Positions 37,070 to 45,538 of a DNA stretch of 64,000 nucleotides are shown here, piece by piece (positions within the stretch are counted from its first letter, which is position 1; every line of letters starts with the position of its first letter). The DNA is taken from assembly GCA_965204775.1 (NCBI GenBank), contig CBDBFH010000024.1, forward strand, positions 25,559 through 89,558, written 5' to 3'. Origin of the DNA: CBDBFH01 sp965204775. Its GTDB lineage: Bacteria > Pseudomonadota > Alphaproteobacteria > JAPOUT01 > G958296285. The notes beneath the pieces are model-generated. The model was not told the DNA's origin. It saw only the letters and a list, made by a program, of their open reading frames with translations, and did no database searches. Position numbers and translations under genes: made by a program.

Positions 37070-37837
37070 TTGAGCAAAGTCTTTCTGGATGTCGGAGCCT
37101 ATGGCGGGGAGACGAGCGAGGAAATCGTCAAGCCCGGCTATCTCTTTGATGTGATCCACTGCTTTGAGCCCATGCCCGAGGCCTTTGCCCGGCTGGGCCG
37201 GGCCGTGCGCAGCTGGGGCGCCGCGCCCGACCCCCAAGATCCGGACAGGTTTCGCCTTGCAGGCAAAACCCTGATCCTCAATCCCTTCGGCCTCGCCGAC
37301 ACGCCCGGCGAGAGAACCCTGCACGGCTACGGCGCGCGCGCCAGCCTCTATGACGGCGTCCGCCAGCGCCCCGGCCTCGAAATCGACCGCAGCGCCGCAA
37401 CCGCGTGCCGCTTCGTCGAGGCCTCGGAATATTTTCGGCGCAATCTGGCCGGGGACGATCTCATCGCCATGAAAATGAATTGCGAGGGCGCCGAAGTCGA
37501 AATCCTCGAAAACCTCCTCGCCAGCAGAGAAATCTTCAAAATCGACCGGGTCATGATCGACTTCGACGCCTTCAAAATCAAGGGAATGCGCAACCGGCCC
37601 GGCAAACTTCTCAAGCGCTTCCGCCAACAGGGCTTTGGCAATTATGATCTGCGCTTCGAAGTCATGCGGGGCGGGTCGCATGGCGAGAATCTGCACAACT
37701 GGCTGCGCGGCTCGCCTCTGGCCGCGGCGGTCATCAAAAATCCCCGCCCCCTTGAATTCCATCTCCGGCTCAAGCGCTGGGCCGCGCGCCATATCAAGCG
37801 CCCGGCCAAGCTGATCGAAACCCGGTTCATGCCTTGA
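37070..37837 (+). CDS. FkbM-family SAM-dependent methyltransferase
   Basis: A 255-residue protein from TTG 37070, just after a GCAAGGAGGGG site. The SAM motif VFLDVGAYGGETSE is at the start, FEPMPEAFARL follows, and the FkbM hallmark MKMNCEGAEVEILENLL is present near residue 140. FkbM enzymes O-methylate sugars or polyketides. Next to three glycosyltransferase genes, methylation of a surface glycan is the likeliest role. Confidence 0.85.
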   Translation: MSKVFLDVGAYGGETSEEIVKPGYLFDVIHCFEPMPEAFARLGRAVRSWGAAPDPQDPDRFRLAGKTLILNPFGLADTPGERTLHGYGARASLYDGVRQRPGLEIDRSAATACRFVEASEYFRRNLAGDDLIAMKMNCEGAEVEILENLLASREIFKIDRVMIDFDAFKIKGMRNRPGKLLKRFRQQGFGNYDLRFEVMRGGSHGENLHNWLRGSPLAAAVIKNPRPLEFHLRLKRWAARHIKRPAKLIETRFMP

Positions 37838-37915
37838 CAGCCTTATGCGCGCGCGCGCCCCGCGCGCGCGGAAAATCCGGAAAGTCCATGATCTATCCCG
37901 TGCAGGCCGAAAGCC

Positions 37916-38689
37916 ATGAGTGAACCGAAAGGCATCTCCTTCGTTGCAACCTCCTGCGGGCGCTTCGATCTGCTCGAAAAGACGCTGGGCAGTTTCCTGC
38001 GCGCCAATGAGCATCCAATCGACCGCTATATCCTGATCGAGGATTCCGGCGACCGGGGCGTCTATGACGTCGCCGCCCGCTTCCCCGAAATCCCCTTCGA
38101 AATCCTGTTCAACGAAAAGCGCATCGGCCAGATCGCCTCCATCGACCGCGCCTATGCCTGCGTCGAAACCCCCTATATCTTCCATTGCGAGGATGACTGG
38201 GAATTCATCAAGCCCGGCTTCATTGCGCCCTCGCTCCGCCTGCTCAAGGCCCACCCCGAAGCCTGCCAGGTCTGGCTCAGAAACCCCCTCGCCGCCGCCG
38301 CCGATTGCTGGAACATGCAGCGCCGCGAGACCTCCGGCATCCGCTTCTACCAAATCCGGGGCCGCCCGGCCTGGACCCTCAATTTCAACCCCGGCCTGCG
38401 CCGCCTCGCTGATTACCGCCGCGCCGGGTCTTACCAAAGCCTCGGCGACCGGGAGGAAAATGTCGGGGCGTTCTACAGCCGCGAAGGCTTCCGGCTCTTC
38501 CTCCTCGGCGGCAGCCCCTATTGCCGCCATCTGGGCAAGCAGGCCAGCATGATCTCTTCCGACCCCTCCATCCGCTCCGCTCCCCGGGGGCGGCGCGGCA
38601 AACGCGCCGCCTTCTTCCAGCGCCTGATTTTGCTCCCCCGCCTCCTGCTGTGGGGCGAAAGGCCGCGCAGCAAAAGAGCTTGTGGCTGA
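37916..38689 (+). CDS. Glycosyltransferase family 2-like (GT-A fold)
   Basis: A 257-residue protein with an N-terminal GT-A pattern: ISFVATSCGRFDLLEKTLGSFL, ILIEDSGD, FEILFNEKRIGQIASIDRAY and the metal-binding-like HCEDDWEF. It probably transfers a sugar to a lipopolysaccharide or other glycan; donor and acceptor are unknown. Its stop overlaps the next start (TGATG), so the three transferase genes from 37916 to 41068 are one operon. Confidence 0.8.
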   Translation: MSEPKGISFVATSCGRFDLLEKTLGSFLRANEHPIDRYILIEDSGDRGVYDVAARFPEIPFEILFNEKRIGQIASIDRAYACVETPYIFHCEDDWEFIKPGFIAPSLRLLKAHPEACQVWLRNPLAAAADCWNMQRRETSGIRFYQIRGRPAWTLNFNPGLRRLADYRRAGSYQSLGDREENVGAFYSREGFRLFLLGGSPYCRHLGKQASMISSDPSIRSAPRGRRGKRAAFFQRLILLPRLLLWGERPRSKRACG

Positions 38690-40257
38690 TGACCGCCGTG
38701 CCCCTGTCGTGCTATATCGTCGCCTGCAACGAGGCCGACCGCATCGCCCGCGCCCTCGCCTCGGTCAAGGGCCTTGCCGGGGAGATCGTGGTCGTCGATT
38801 CCGGAAGCAGCGACGGCACCGAACAGATCGCCAAAGACCTCGGCGCGCGCGTCCTGCACCGCAAATGGGACGGATTCGGAAACCAGAAGCGCTTCGCCGA
38901 AGACCAGTGCCGCCATCACTGGCTCCTCAATCTCGACGCCGACGAGTGGCTCTCCCCGGAACTCGCCCGCGAAATCCGCGCCCTCTTCGCCCAGGGCGCG
39001 CCGCCCGACCCCGTCTATCATGTCCGCGTCAAGGACTGCCTGCCCGGCGAAAGCGAACCCCGGCGCTGGCGGCGCGGCTGGTCGAAACATCCGCTCTATG
39101 ACCGCCGCCGCACCCGCATGCGCCCGATCCACGATCATGCCTCGGTCGGCCTCGATAAATTGCGGGTGGGCCGCCTGCGCGGCGGCCTCCATCACCAGCC
39201 CTTCCGCTCGCTTGCCCATATGGTCGAAAAGCAGATCCGCTACGGACAGGACGCCGCACGCCATCCCAAGCCGCTCGCCGTCTGCCTGCTGCGCCTGCCC
39301 GGCGAGGCGCTCTGGACGTTTCTCCTCAACTATATCCTCCGCCGCGAATTTCTCGGCGGGCGCAGGGCCTATATCGCCGCCAAAATCCGCAGCTTCGGAC
39401 GCTTCCTGCGCATCGCCCAGATGATCGAGGCCCGCCGCAACTGGACAGCCCCCGCCCCGCCGCTCACCGCGCCCCCGCCGCAGACAAAAAACCGCGCCCT
39501 TGCGCCCATAACCTGCACCATCGTCGCCATGAATGAGGCGGATCGAATCGGCAGGGCGATGGCCTCGGTCCGCGGTCTGGCGGGCGAAATCCTGATCGTC
39601 GATTCCGGAAGCAGCGACGGCACCGGACAGATCGCCAAAAATTTCGGGGCGCGCGTCCTGCACCGCGACTGGGACGGATTCGGAAACCAGAAGCGCTTCG
39701 CCGAAGAGCAGGCCGGACATGACTGGATCCTCAACCTCGACGCCGACGAATGGCTCTCCCCCGAACTGGCCGAAGAACTGCGCGGCCTCTTCGCCGCAGG
39801 CCCGCCCCCCCGCGCCGCCTATACCCTGCCGCGCCGGGAAATCTGGCCGGGCCGGACCCGGCCCCCTCCGTTCAATCATCCCTGGCATGTCATTCGCTTC
39901 TACGATAAGCGCGAGGCGCGCTTTTCAACCAAACTCCTCGCCGACGGGGTTGAGATTTCCCCGGCCCGCACCGGCCACCTCCGCGCGCCCTTTTTCCACG
40001 CCCCGCTGCGCTCCCTCGCCGGACTGGCCGCCAAGGAAAACGCATACACCGACACCGAACGCGCCTACAAAAAATCCCCCCAAACCCTCTTCCTGCGCCT
40101 GCCCGCCGAATCCCTTTTTTATTTCGTCAAACTCTATATCCTGCGGCGCATGATCTTCGCCGGATGGCAGGGCTATATTCTCGCCCGAATCTATAGTTTC
40201 AGCCGCTTCCTGCGCATCGCCAAGCAGATCGAAAACCACGGCGCCTGGAGGCCGTGA
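38689..40257 (+). CDS. Tandem fusion of two WaaE/KdtX-like family 2 glycosyltransferases
   Basis: A 522-residue protein from ATG 38689. Two full glycosyltransferase domains follow each other, residues about 1-255 and 275-522, joined by a Pro-rich linker. Both carry NEADRI, SVxGLAGEIxxVDSGSSDGT, LGARVLHRxWDGFGNQKRFAE, LNLDADEWLSPELA and a C-terminal FGRFLRIA/FSRFLRIA end. Identity between the halves is high in the first 110 residues and falls later, which indicates an internal duplication followed by divergence. The relatives add sugars to lipopolysaccharide core. Both halves keep the DAD metal site, so both may be active. Confidence 0.88.
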   Translation: MTAVPLSCYIVACNEADRIARALASVKGLAGEIVVVDSGSSDGTEQIAKDLGARVLHRKWDGFGNQKRFAEDQCRHHWLLNLDADEWLSPELAREIRALFAQGAPPDPVYHVRVKDCLPGESEPRRWRRGWSKHPLYDRRRTRMRPIHDHASVGLDKLRVGRLRGGLHHQPFRSLAHMVEKQIRYGQDAARHPKPLAVCLLRLPGEALWTFLLNYILRREFLGGRRAYIAAKIRSFGRFLRIAQMIEARRNWTAPAPPLTAPPPQTKNRALAPITCTIVAMNEADRIGRAMASVRGLAGEILIVDSGSSDGTGQIAKNFGARVLHRDWDGFGNQKRFAEEQAGHDWILNLDADEWLSPELAEELRGLFAAGPPPRAAYTLPRREIWPGRTRPPPFNHPWHVIRFYDKREARFSTKLLADGVEISPARTGHLRAPFFHAPLRSLAGLAAKENAYTDTERAYKKSPQTLFLRLPAESLFYFVKLYILRRMIFAGWQGYILARIYSFSRFLRIAKQIENHGAWRP

Positions 40258-40258
40258 T

Positions 40259-41068
40259 ATGAAACCGGAGCCGGTTATCGTCCTGTGCATGAAATGGGGC
40301 CGCCGCTATGAGGCCCGCTATGTCAATGTGCTGGCCCGCGCCGCCGCCGATCATCTCTCCCGCCCGCACCGCTTCGTCTGCCTGACCGACAATCCTGCCG
40401 GGCTGGATGCCGGAGCGGTCGAGGCGCTCCCGATCCCGGACATGAACCTCCCCTCGGACAAAATCGCCGAAGGCGGATGGCCGAAACTGGCCGTCTTCAA
40501 GCCGCAGCTTCATGATCTGGCGGGGCTGTGTCTGTTTCTCGATCTGGATGTGGTGATCCGGGGCGAACTCGATCCCTTTTTCGAGGCGGGATCGCCCGGC
40601 GAACTGCGCATCATACGCGAATGGCCACGCGCCCTCTTCCGGCGCGCGGAGCGGGTCAACTCCTCGGTTTTCCGCTTCCGGCTGGGCGGGCAGGGCCGGA
40701 TTTACCAAGCCTTCCGCGCCGCGCCGCAGGCCGCCTTCGCCCGCTTCCGGATCGAGCAGTATTTTCTGGCGGCCCATGCCGGAGGTCTGGCCCATTGGCC
40801 CGCCGCCTGGTGCCAGAGTTTCAAGAGCGCCTGTCTGCGGCCCATTCCGCTCAATTTTGTCCTGCCCCCCAAACCCCCGCCGCCGGAGGCGCGGATCATG
40901 GTGTTTCATGGCCGGCCCAATCCGCTTGATCTGGCGCGGGGCGGCCTCTGGGGGCGGCGGCTGCGGCGGGGCTTCGGGCCGGTCGGCTGGGTGCGCGACT
41001 ATTGGGCCCGCTATGGCGCGCCGCCTTCCTCCCAGGGGGTTCAACCCCCGGCCCCTTCTGTGCTATAA
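40259..41068 (+). CDS. Putative glycosyltransferase with DLDV motif
   Basis: A 269-residue protein starting one base after the previous stop. It has VIVLCMKWGRRYEARYVNVLARAA at the N-terminus, then HRFVCLTDN, SVFKPQLHDLAGLCLFLDLDVVIRGELDPF with a DxD-like metal site, and NSSVFRFR. This is the general plan of GT-A enzymes that act on surface sugars. The C-terminal end runs into the region just before tRNA-fMet. Confidence 0.75.
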   Translation: MKPEPVIVLCMKWGRRYEARYVNVLARAAADHLSRPHRFVCLTDNPAGLDAGAVEALPIPDMNLPSDKIAEGGWPKLAVFKPQLHDLAGLCLFLDLDVVIRGELDPFFEAGSPGELRIIREWPRALFRRAERVNSSVFRFRLGGQGRIYQAFRAAPQAAFARFRIEQYFLAAHAGGLAHWPAAWCQSFKSACLRPIPLNFVLPPKPPPPEARIMVFHGRPNPLDLARGGLWGRRLRRGFGPVGWVRDYWARYGAPPSSQGVQPPAPSVL

Positions 41069-41076
41069 GAGCGTGT

Positions 41077-41153
<77 letters not shown>

Positions 41154-41299
41154 ACTTCCCCTTTATGTGTCGGCATAATCGCGCGGCACCAAACTCGCCG
41201 TGCCACGGATTGTTTATGCTGATGCCGCTCCGGTGCCGCCGGTGACATGCACAAGCGTGCATGATGGAGAATGGGTGAGAGGGAGAAGTAGGGATAAAT

Positions 41300-42973
41300 C
41301 TAGGCTTGGGTAAGAAGGGTTCTAAGTCTTGCTTTAATGTTTTCCCGTATCGTCACAAGTCTGTCCTTTGCAGCATCTGTCAAAAGCGCGGTATGGGCAA
41401 CTGCGTCACGTATGGGCTTAAACTCCACCGCATCCCGTGAGAGAGCAGCGTTTTTGTTTTTATCTTCTGCTTTATCGACAAGATTGGCAAGGCTATCCAT
41501 ATCAAGGTAGTTTGAATCATCATTCGCGCTCCGCAATTCAATGCTCATGTTAGCCTTTCCTTTATTCTTTTTTTCTCCCCCCTTATGTTTGGCTACGGCC
41601 TCATTAGCCTCTCTTGAGAATGTTATCTTCTTCTTCTTGATATATTTTCGCACTAGGTTTTCAGAGATGAAACACTCAACATAGGATTCAAGGTTAAATC
41701 TAGCGTCTTCTTCAAGATCATCTACCCAACCGTCAACTTCTCCTTTGCTTTCTGTTCCCTTTGGAATCTTATAATCTCTTGAAGCCGCATTAAAAAGTTC
41801 GCGAGAGGCTCTTTCCTTGGGGGACAACCTCGGATTATCCGGATCGCCACCTTGCTTGTGCTGTGTACGCCACTTATCCCAGTCCTCAAGGATGGTAGCC
41901 AGCGCCTTTTTGAGCTTCTCAAGAAATTTTCTGAACTCATCATCATCGGCAACGATCCCCTCCCGGCTGCTGGTAAAGCGGTCAATCTGCGAGTCATCTA
42001 GCTTGTCAAAGTGAATTTGACCATAAAGGTAGCTTTCAACGATCCGCGCTGTGGGGATATGTTTTAGCAAGTCGCGCTCACGCAGCCGCCCATTAACAAA
42101 AAGATCAACACCCACACGCTCATCCGGGGTCATGATTTTCAAATCTCTTGGCTTTTCCACAGAAGCAACAAACCCTTTAACATCGGACATTTTTATTGTT
42201 TTACTTTCATGCTGCCCGGCTTCCTTGGAAAAAGCTTTCTTAATTTCACTGATGAACGGATCATTGTTATCTCCGATTTCCCATAAAAACTGGGTTTTTT
42301 TCACCAGCGCATTGAGATGCTCATGAGTAATTTTTTCGTCGTTCAGGTAGATATTGAAGGAGTCGTCTAAAAGGGAGAAACGAAAATACAGGGCAATGAT
42401 TTTTTGCAGAAAGCCGAAACTATTCCTAATCCCATCACGAATTCCCTCAAAATAGATTATGGTTCCATGAGCATGGTTTTTCGTATTTTTCTCAAAAACT
42501 TTTTTATCGTATTGTTCTAAGGGATAGTTCTGCGGAGACAAATCTTCCGTAATGGCTCTGTCTAAGCCTGAGTTGTCGATCACACCGCCAATATAATCTT
42601 CTCCTTTCTTTTTCGAAATGACAGATATTTTCTGAGCGCAGGACAAAAGCGCTAGCTTGCCAATACCCTTTCTTCCGATAAAGGGGCGGCCCTTGGGGGA
42701 TTTTTGCGCCCCATCTTTGCGCTTAGAGTATCCAATTTTCAAAAACATGTTTTGAAAATCATCGGCCGACATGCCAATGCCGTCATCCTTAATAAAGAAG
42801 CACCCTCTGTCGCGGTCAATATAGATCCAGACGTTTTTAGCATCTGCATCCCAAGCGTTAGATACTGCCTCCCCAAGAATAGTTGCAAATCTTCTATACA
42901 GCGATCGTCCCAAGTGGTTCAGCACGCTCAGGGAAATATCAAAGGTAAAGTGCGTTGTTTGTTTCTCTGTCAT
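41300..42973 (-). CDS. GHKL (MutL/MORC-like) ATPase with HEPN-like C-terminal motif, partner of the DNA methyltransferase
   Basis: A 557-residue protein. The N-terminal GHKL ATP-binding fold is complete: Glu35 and Asn39 in GEAVSNAWDAD, DDGIGMS at 63-69, and GRKGIGKLALLS from 100. A transducer-like region follows to about 340. Residues about 430-557 are helical and highly charged; near the end FKPIRDAVAHTALL has the R-x4-H motif (Arg522, His527) found in HEPN ribonucleases. Its ATG overlaps the methyltransferase stop (ATGA). GHKL ATPases related to MORC are known beside DNA methylases in restriction systems. RNase activity is an inference from one motif. Confidence 0.85.
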   Translation of the reverse strand: MTEKQTTHFTFDISLSVLNHLGRSLYRRFATILGEAVSNAWDADAKNVWIYIDRDRGCFFIKDDGIGMSADDFQNMFLKIGYSKRKDGAQKSPKGRPFIGRKGIGKLALLSCAQKISVISKKKGEDYIGGVIDNSGLDRAITEDLSPQNYPLEQYDKKVFEKNTKNHAHGTIIYFEGIRDGIRNSFGFLQKIIALYFRFSLLDDSFNIYLNDEKITHEHLNALVKKTQFLWEIGDNNDPFISEIKKAFSKEAGQHESKTIKMSDVKGFVASVEKPRDLKIMTPDERVGVDLFVNGRLRERDLLKHIPTARIVESYLYGQIHFDKLDDSQIDRFTSSREGIVADDDEFRKFLEKLKKALATILEDWDKWRTQHKQGGDPDNPRLSPKERASRELFNAASRDYKIPKGTESKGEVDGWVDDLEEDARFNLESYVECFISENLVRKYIKKKKITFSREANEAVAKHKGGEKKNKGKANMSIELRSANDDSNYLDMDSLANLVDKAEDKNKNAALSRDAVEFKPIRDAVAHTALLTDAAKDRLVTIRENIKARLRTLLTQA

Positions 42974-44025
42974 TTATTAAGACCCTCGACGTGTTTCACA
43001 ATGCTCTTACCAATGACTTCTCCTAACTTAACCGGAACAGCATTTCCTATCATACGCGCTAAACGCTTGAGAACAATCGGATTTTTAGGAGGAATAAACT
43101 CATACTGCTCTGGAAAGGTTTGAAGTAAGGCTCCCTCCCGAAGAGAGAGCGCTCGATGTTGCTCAGGATGCCCGAACCTGCCATTTCCAAATCCGATAAA
43201 TTGGGTGGTTATTGTTGGTGACGGCTTTTTCCACGACATCCTGCCGTAAACGCTACGATAAGTAGTCCTTCCCGGCTTCTTATGACACGCAGCAATAAGG
43301 TCAGAATCCCAATCTAGCCATGAGCCGTCGGGCTTAGAGGCCATGATACGGTTGAAATTTAAATCAGAGAGCGTGCTAGAAATGTGCAACCGGTCATGCC
43401 TTGACCGCTCTCCATGTTTGATTTTTGGCAGACGCCCAATCGTTTCCTTTACCGTTTTGTACTCCTCTTTAGAATGTGTCGGAGGAATCAGAGCAATATT
43501 GCCTAGCCGGGATGCCAACAATACCAATCGGTGTCTTGTTTGAGGGATGCCATAATCAGGACAGAATACGACTCCCGTCCATACCTTGTATTTTAATGCC
43601 TCTAGCTGTGACACGAAATCCTGATAGACCTCATGCTTGATAAGCTGAGGCACATTCTCCATTGTCACAATTTCGGGTTTCGCTTCTTTTACCAGTCTGG
43701 CAAACTCGTAGAGCATGCTCCATTTTTGGTCCGCTTTTGTATCCTTCCCCTGAGTGTATTTGGAGAACGGTTGGCACGGAGCGCAGCCAGCAAGTAACCT
43801 GGTTTTGCTTTTGCCAAAGAGGGTGTTTATCTCTTTGCCTTTTATTTTTACCACATCCTTAATGATAAAAGGAGCGCCGTTGTTTTTTTCATATGCATAT
43901 TGACAGGCACTATCAATATCAAAGCCTGCGCGGACAGTAATGCTCTCCGCAAGCAGGCCATGTGTCAAACCACCTGCGCCGCAAAAAAGATCAACTGCCA
44001 CTATTTGTACGTTCTTTCGTTTCAT
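42970..44025 (-). CDS. DNA (cytosine-5) methyltransferase
   Basis: A 351-residue protein from ATG 44025. All main m5C motifs are present: I (VDLFCGAGGLTHG), IV with catalytic Cys84 (CAPCQPFS), VI (TMENVPQL), VIII (PQTRHRLVLL), and X (MIGNAVPVKLGEVIG). The target-recognition region between VIII and X is about 130 residues, a single small one. It is first in a two-gene operon with the GHKL ATPase. Codons are AT-rich, unlike the neighbours, which indicates transfer. The recognition sequence cannot be predicted. No endonuclease gene is adjacent. Confidence 0.95.
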   Translation of the reverse strand: MKRKNVQIVAVDLFCGAGGLTHGLLAESITVRAGFDIDSACQYAYEKNNGAPFIIKDVVKIKGKEINTLFGKSKTRLLAGCAPCQPFSKYTQGKDTKADQKWSMLYEFARLVKEAKPEIVTMENVPQLIKHEVYQDFVSQLEALKYKVWTGVVFCPDYGIPQTRHRLVLLASRLGNIALIPPTHSKEEYKTVKETIGRLPKIKHGERSRHDRLHISSTLSDLNFNRIMASKPDGSWLDWDSDLIAACHKKPGRTTYRSVYGRMSWKKPSPTITTQFIGFGNGRFGHPEQHRALSLREGALLQTFPEQYEFIPPKNPIVLKRLARMIGNAVPVKLGEVIGKSIVKHVEGLNK

Positions 44026-44455
44026 AATGTATACCCAATAAGTTAGTCTCCGATTATCTGCTAAATTAGAATAGCTAGAACATAGGCCATCATTGCGGTA
44101 ATCGGCCCCCGCGATCCAGCGCATCCAGCCCGCCGGAGACGAGTGCCCCGTGTGCCCGCCGCCATTTTACTCCGCGCAGTCATGACGCCCGCCCGGCGCT
44201 CTGCGCCGGGACCCACCAAAGATTTGAGCAAAAACCTCATGTTCCCCTTGTTTCCCCGTCTCTCTCAATCTCCCGCCCGGAACAACCTGCGAGCTAGACA
44301 AAACTTAAGACGTAAACCCCAGCTCGTCAACAACCTGTGCGTCAGCAAAAAGGTGAGTAAACCCGGCCCTCATCGCACCTAGTCACAAACCATCTAACGC
44401 TCCCGCGCCGCCTCGTCCCGGTCGTGCGATGGCCAGTGAGGCCAATGGAGAGGCG
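44026..44455. other. 430-base region without a gene, upstream of the methyltransferase
   Basis: The first 60 bases are AT-rich and must contain the minus-strand promoter of the methyltransferase operon; GATAAT near 44052-44057 on the minus strand is one possible -10. The composition becomes GC-rich again at about 44100, marking the edge of the island. A perfect hairpin with arms CCCGGCGC / GCGCCGGG lies near 44193-44211. No tRNA, direct repeat or remnant gene was recognised. Confidence 0.5.
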
Positions 44456-45538
44456 TCAGAGCGCGGCAAGAAGAGCTTGATCGGGCCTGACCTTGTTTGA
44501 GACCAAATCCGTCCAGGCGCGCTCCGACGCCTGAACCCCGGTGAGGCGGGTCAGATTCATCTGATCCTTCACGCTTGCGGCAATGCCGGCGCAGGCTTCA
44601 ACGGCTTTGCGCATCGCTACGCCGGGGCCCCAGTCCTGCTCGCGCTTCATGATCTGACTCGGCGCAAAAAAGAACTTCGGCCGCGCACCCGGCAAATCAC
44701 CGCCGTGACGCTCCTGATCCCAATGCGTCGCGCCGACAATGCAGCTTTCCACCAGATTGCCGCCAAAATGACGATGCAAAACGCCAATCATCGGGCCGTC
44801 ACCAGACATGTCGACAAAGGCGGTCCGGCAACCGGAATCAAGCTGCGCCTCGTCACCATAGGCCAGAATCTCATCATAAACGCCCAGACGCCGGACAAAC
44901 TCCATATTCCCCGGCGAGGTCAGGCCGATAACTTTAACCTTCGCCCCCGCGTCATGATGCAGCAGATGGGCCAGACCAAAGCCGGTCTTGGACGAGGCCG
45001 AGCCGATCACAAGCTGCGCCGCACCGAAAAACCCGTTGTCGGACAGATAGTCGCATAAAATAAACGACGTCATGAAAAGCGGGAAAAACACACAGCGCCA
45101 ATCCTCCAGCGCCTTCAGAAAATCCGGCTCCGCGTCCGTTCGGGCGTAATTATTATAAAGCGCCGGCAAAGCCCGGCGGTGGGCGGCGGAATCGGTAAAC
45201 TGCCCCCGGCCTGTTTCGCCCGGCTGCATGACGAGATGGCTGGCCATCGGGAAAAAGCCCCAAATGCGTTCGCCCTTTTTGATCCCCGCCTGCCGCGATT
45301 CCAGAACGTCCGCAAAGCCCCAGACCGGAACCTTGCCCCATTCACCCTCGGCGGGAAAAAATTTCCAGTAGCCGATGGCCTCGCCCGCCACCGCATAGCT
45401 GACATTGTTGGCGGTCAGGCCGAATTTGTCGATCCGGACAAGAACCTCGCCCTCGCCCAACTCCGGCAGCTCGCGCCGGACCTGCCGGGTAGTCCGAATG
45501 TCCCTGCGGTCAACCCATATTTCATGCAGCGGCGCCAT
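44456..45538 (-). CDS. DUF2855 family protein (quinone-oxidoreductase-like)
   Basis: A 360-residue protein, start MAPLHEIWVDRRD (two residues longer is possible). LTANNVSYAVAGEAIGYWKFFP and WGFADVLES near the front, then VIGSASSKTGFGLAHLL, VIGLTSPGNMEFVRRLGVYDEIL and SGDGPMIGVLHRHF, are all typical of DUF2855. The fold resembles medium-chain dehydrogenases with a changed cofactor site; no activity is established. It overlaps the P450 gene by 17 bases, so they are co-expressed. Confidence 0.85.
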   Translation of the reverse strand: MAPLHEIWVDRRDIRTTRQVRRELPELGEGEVLVRIDKFGLTANNVSYAVAGEAIGYWKFFPAEGEWGKVPVWGFADVLESRQAGIKKGERIWGFFPMASHLVMQPGETGRGQFTDSAAHRRALPALYNNYARTDAEPDFLKALEDWRCVFFPLFMTSFILCDYLSDNGFFGAAQLVIGSASSKTGFGLAHLLHHDAGAKVKVIGLTSPGNMEFVRRLGVYDEILAYGDEAQLDSGCRTAFVDMSGDGPMIGVLHRHFGGNLVESCIVGATHWDQERHGGDLPGARPKFFFAPSQIMKREQDWGPGVAMRKAVEACAGIAASVKDQMNLTRLTGVQASERAWTDLVSNKVRPDQALLAAL

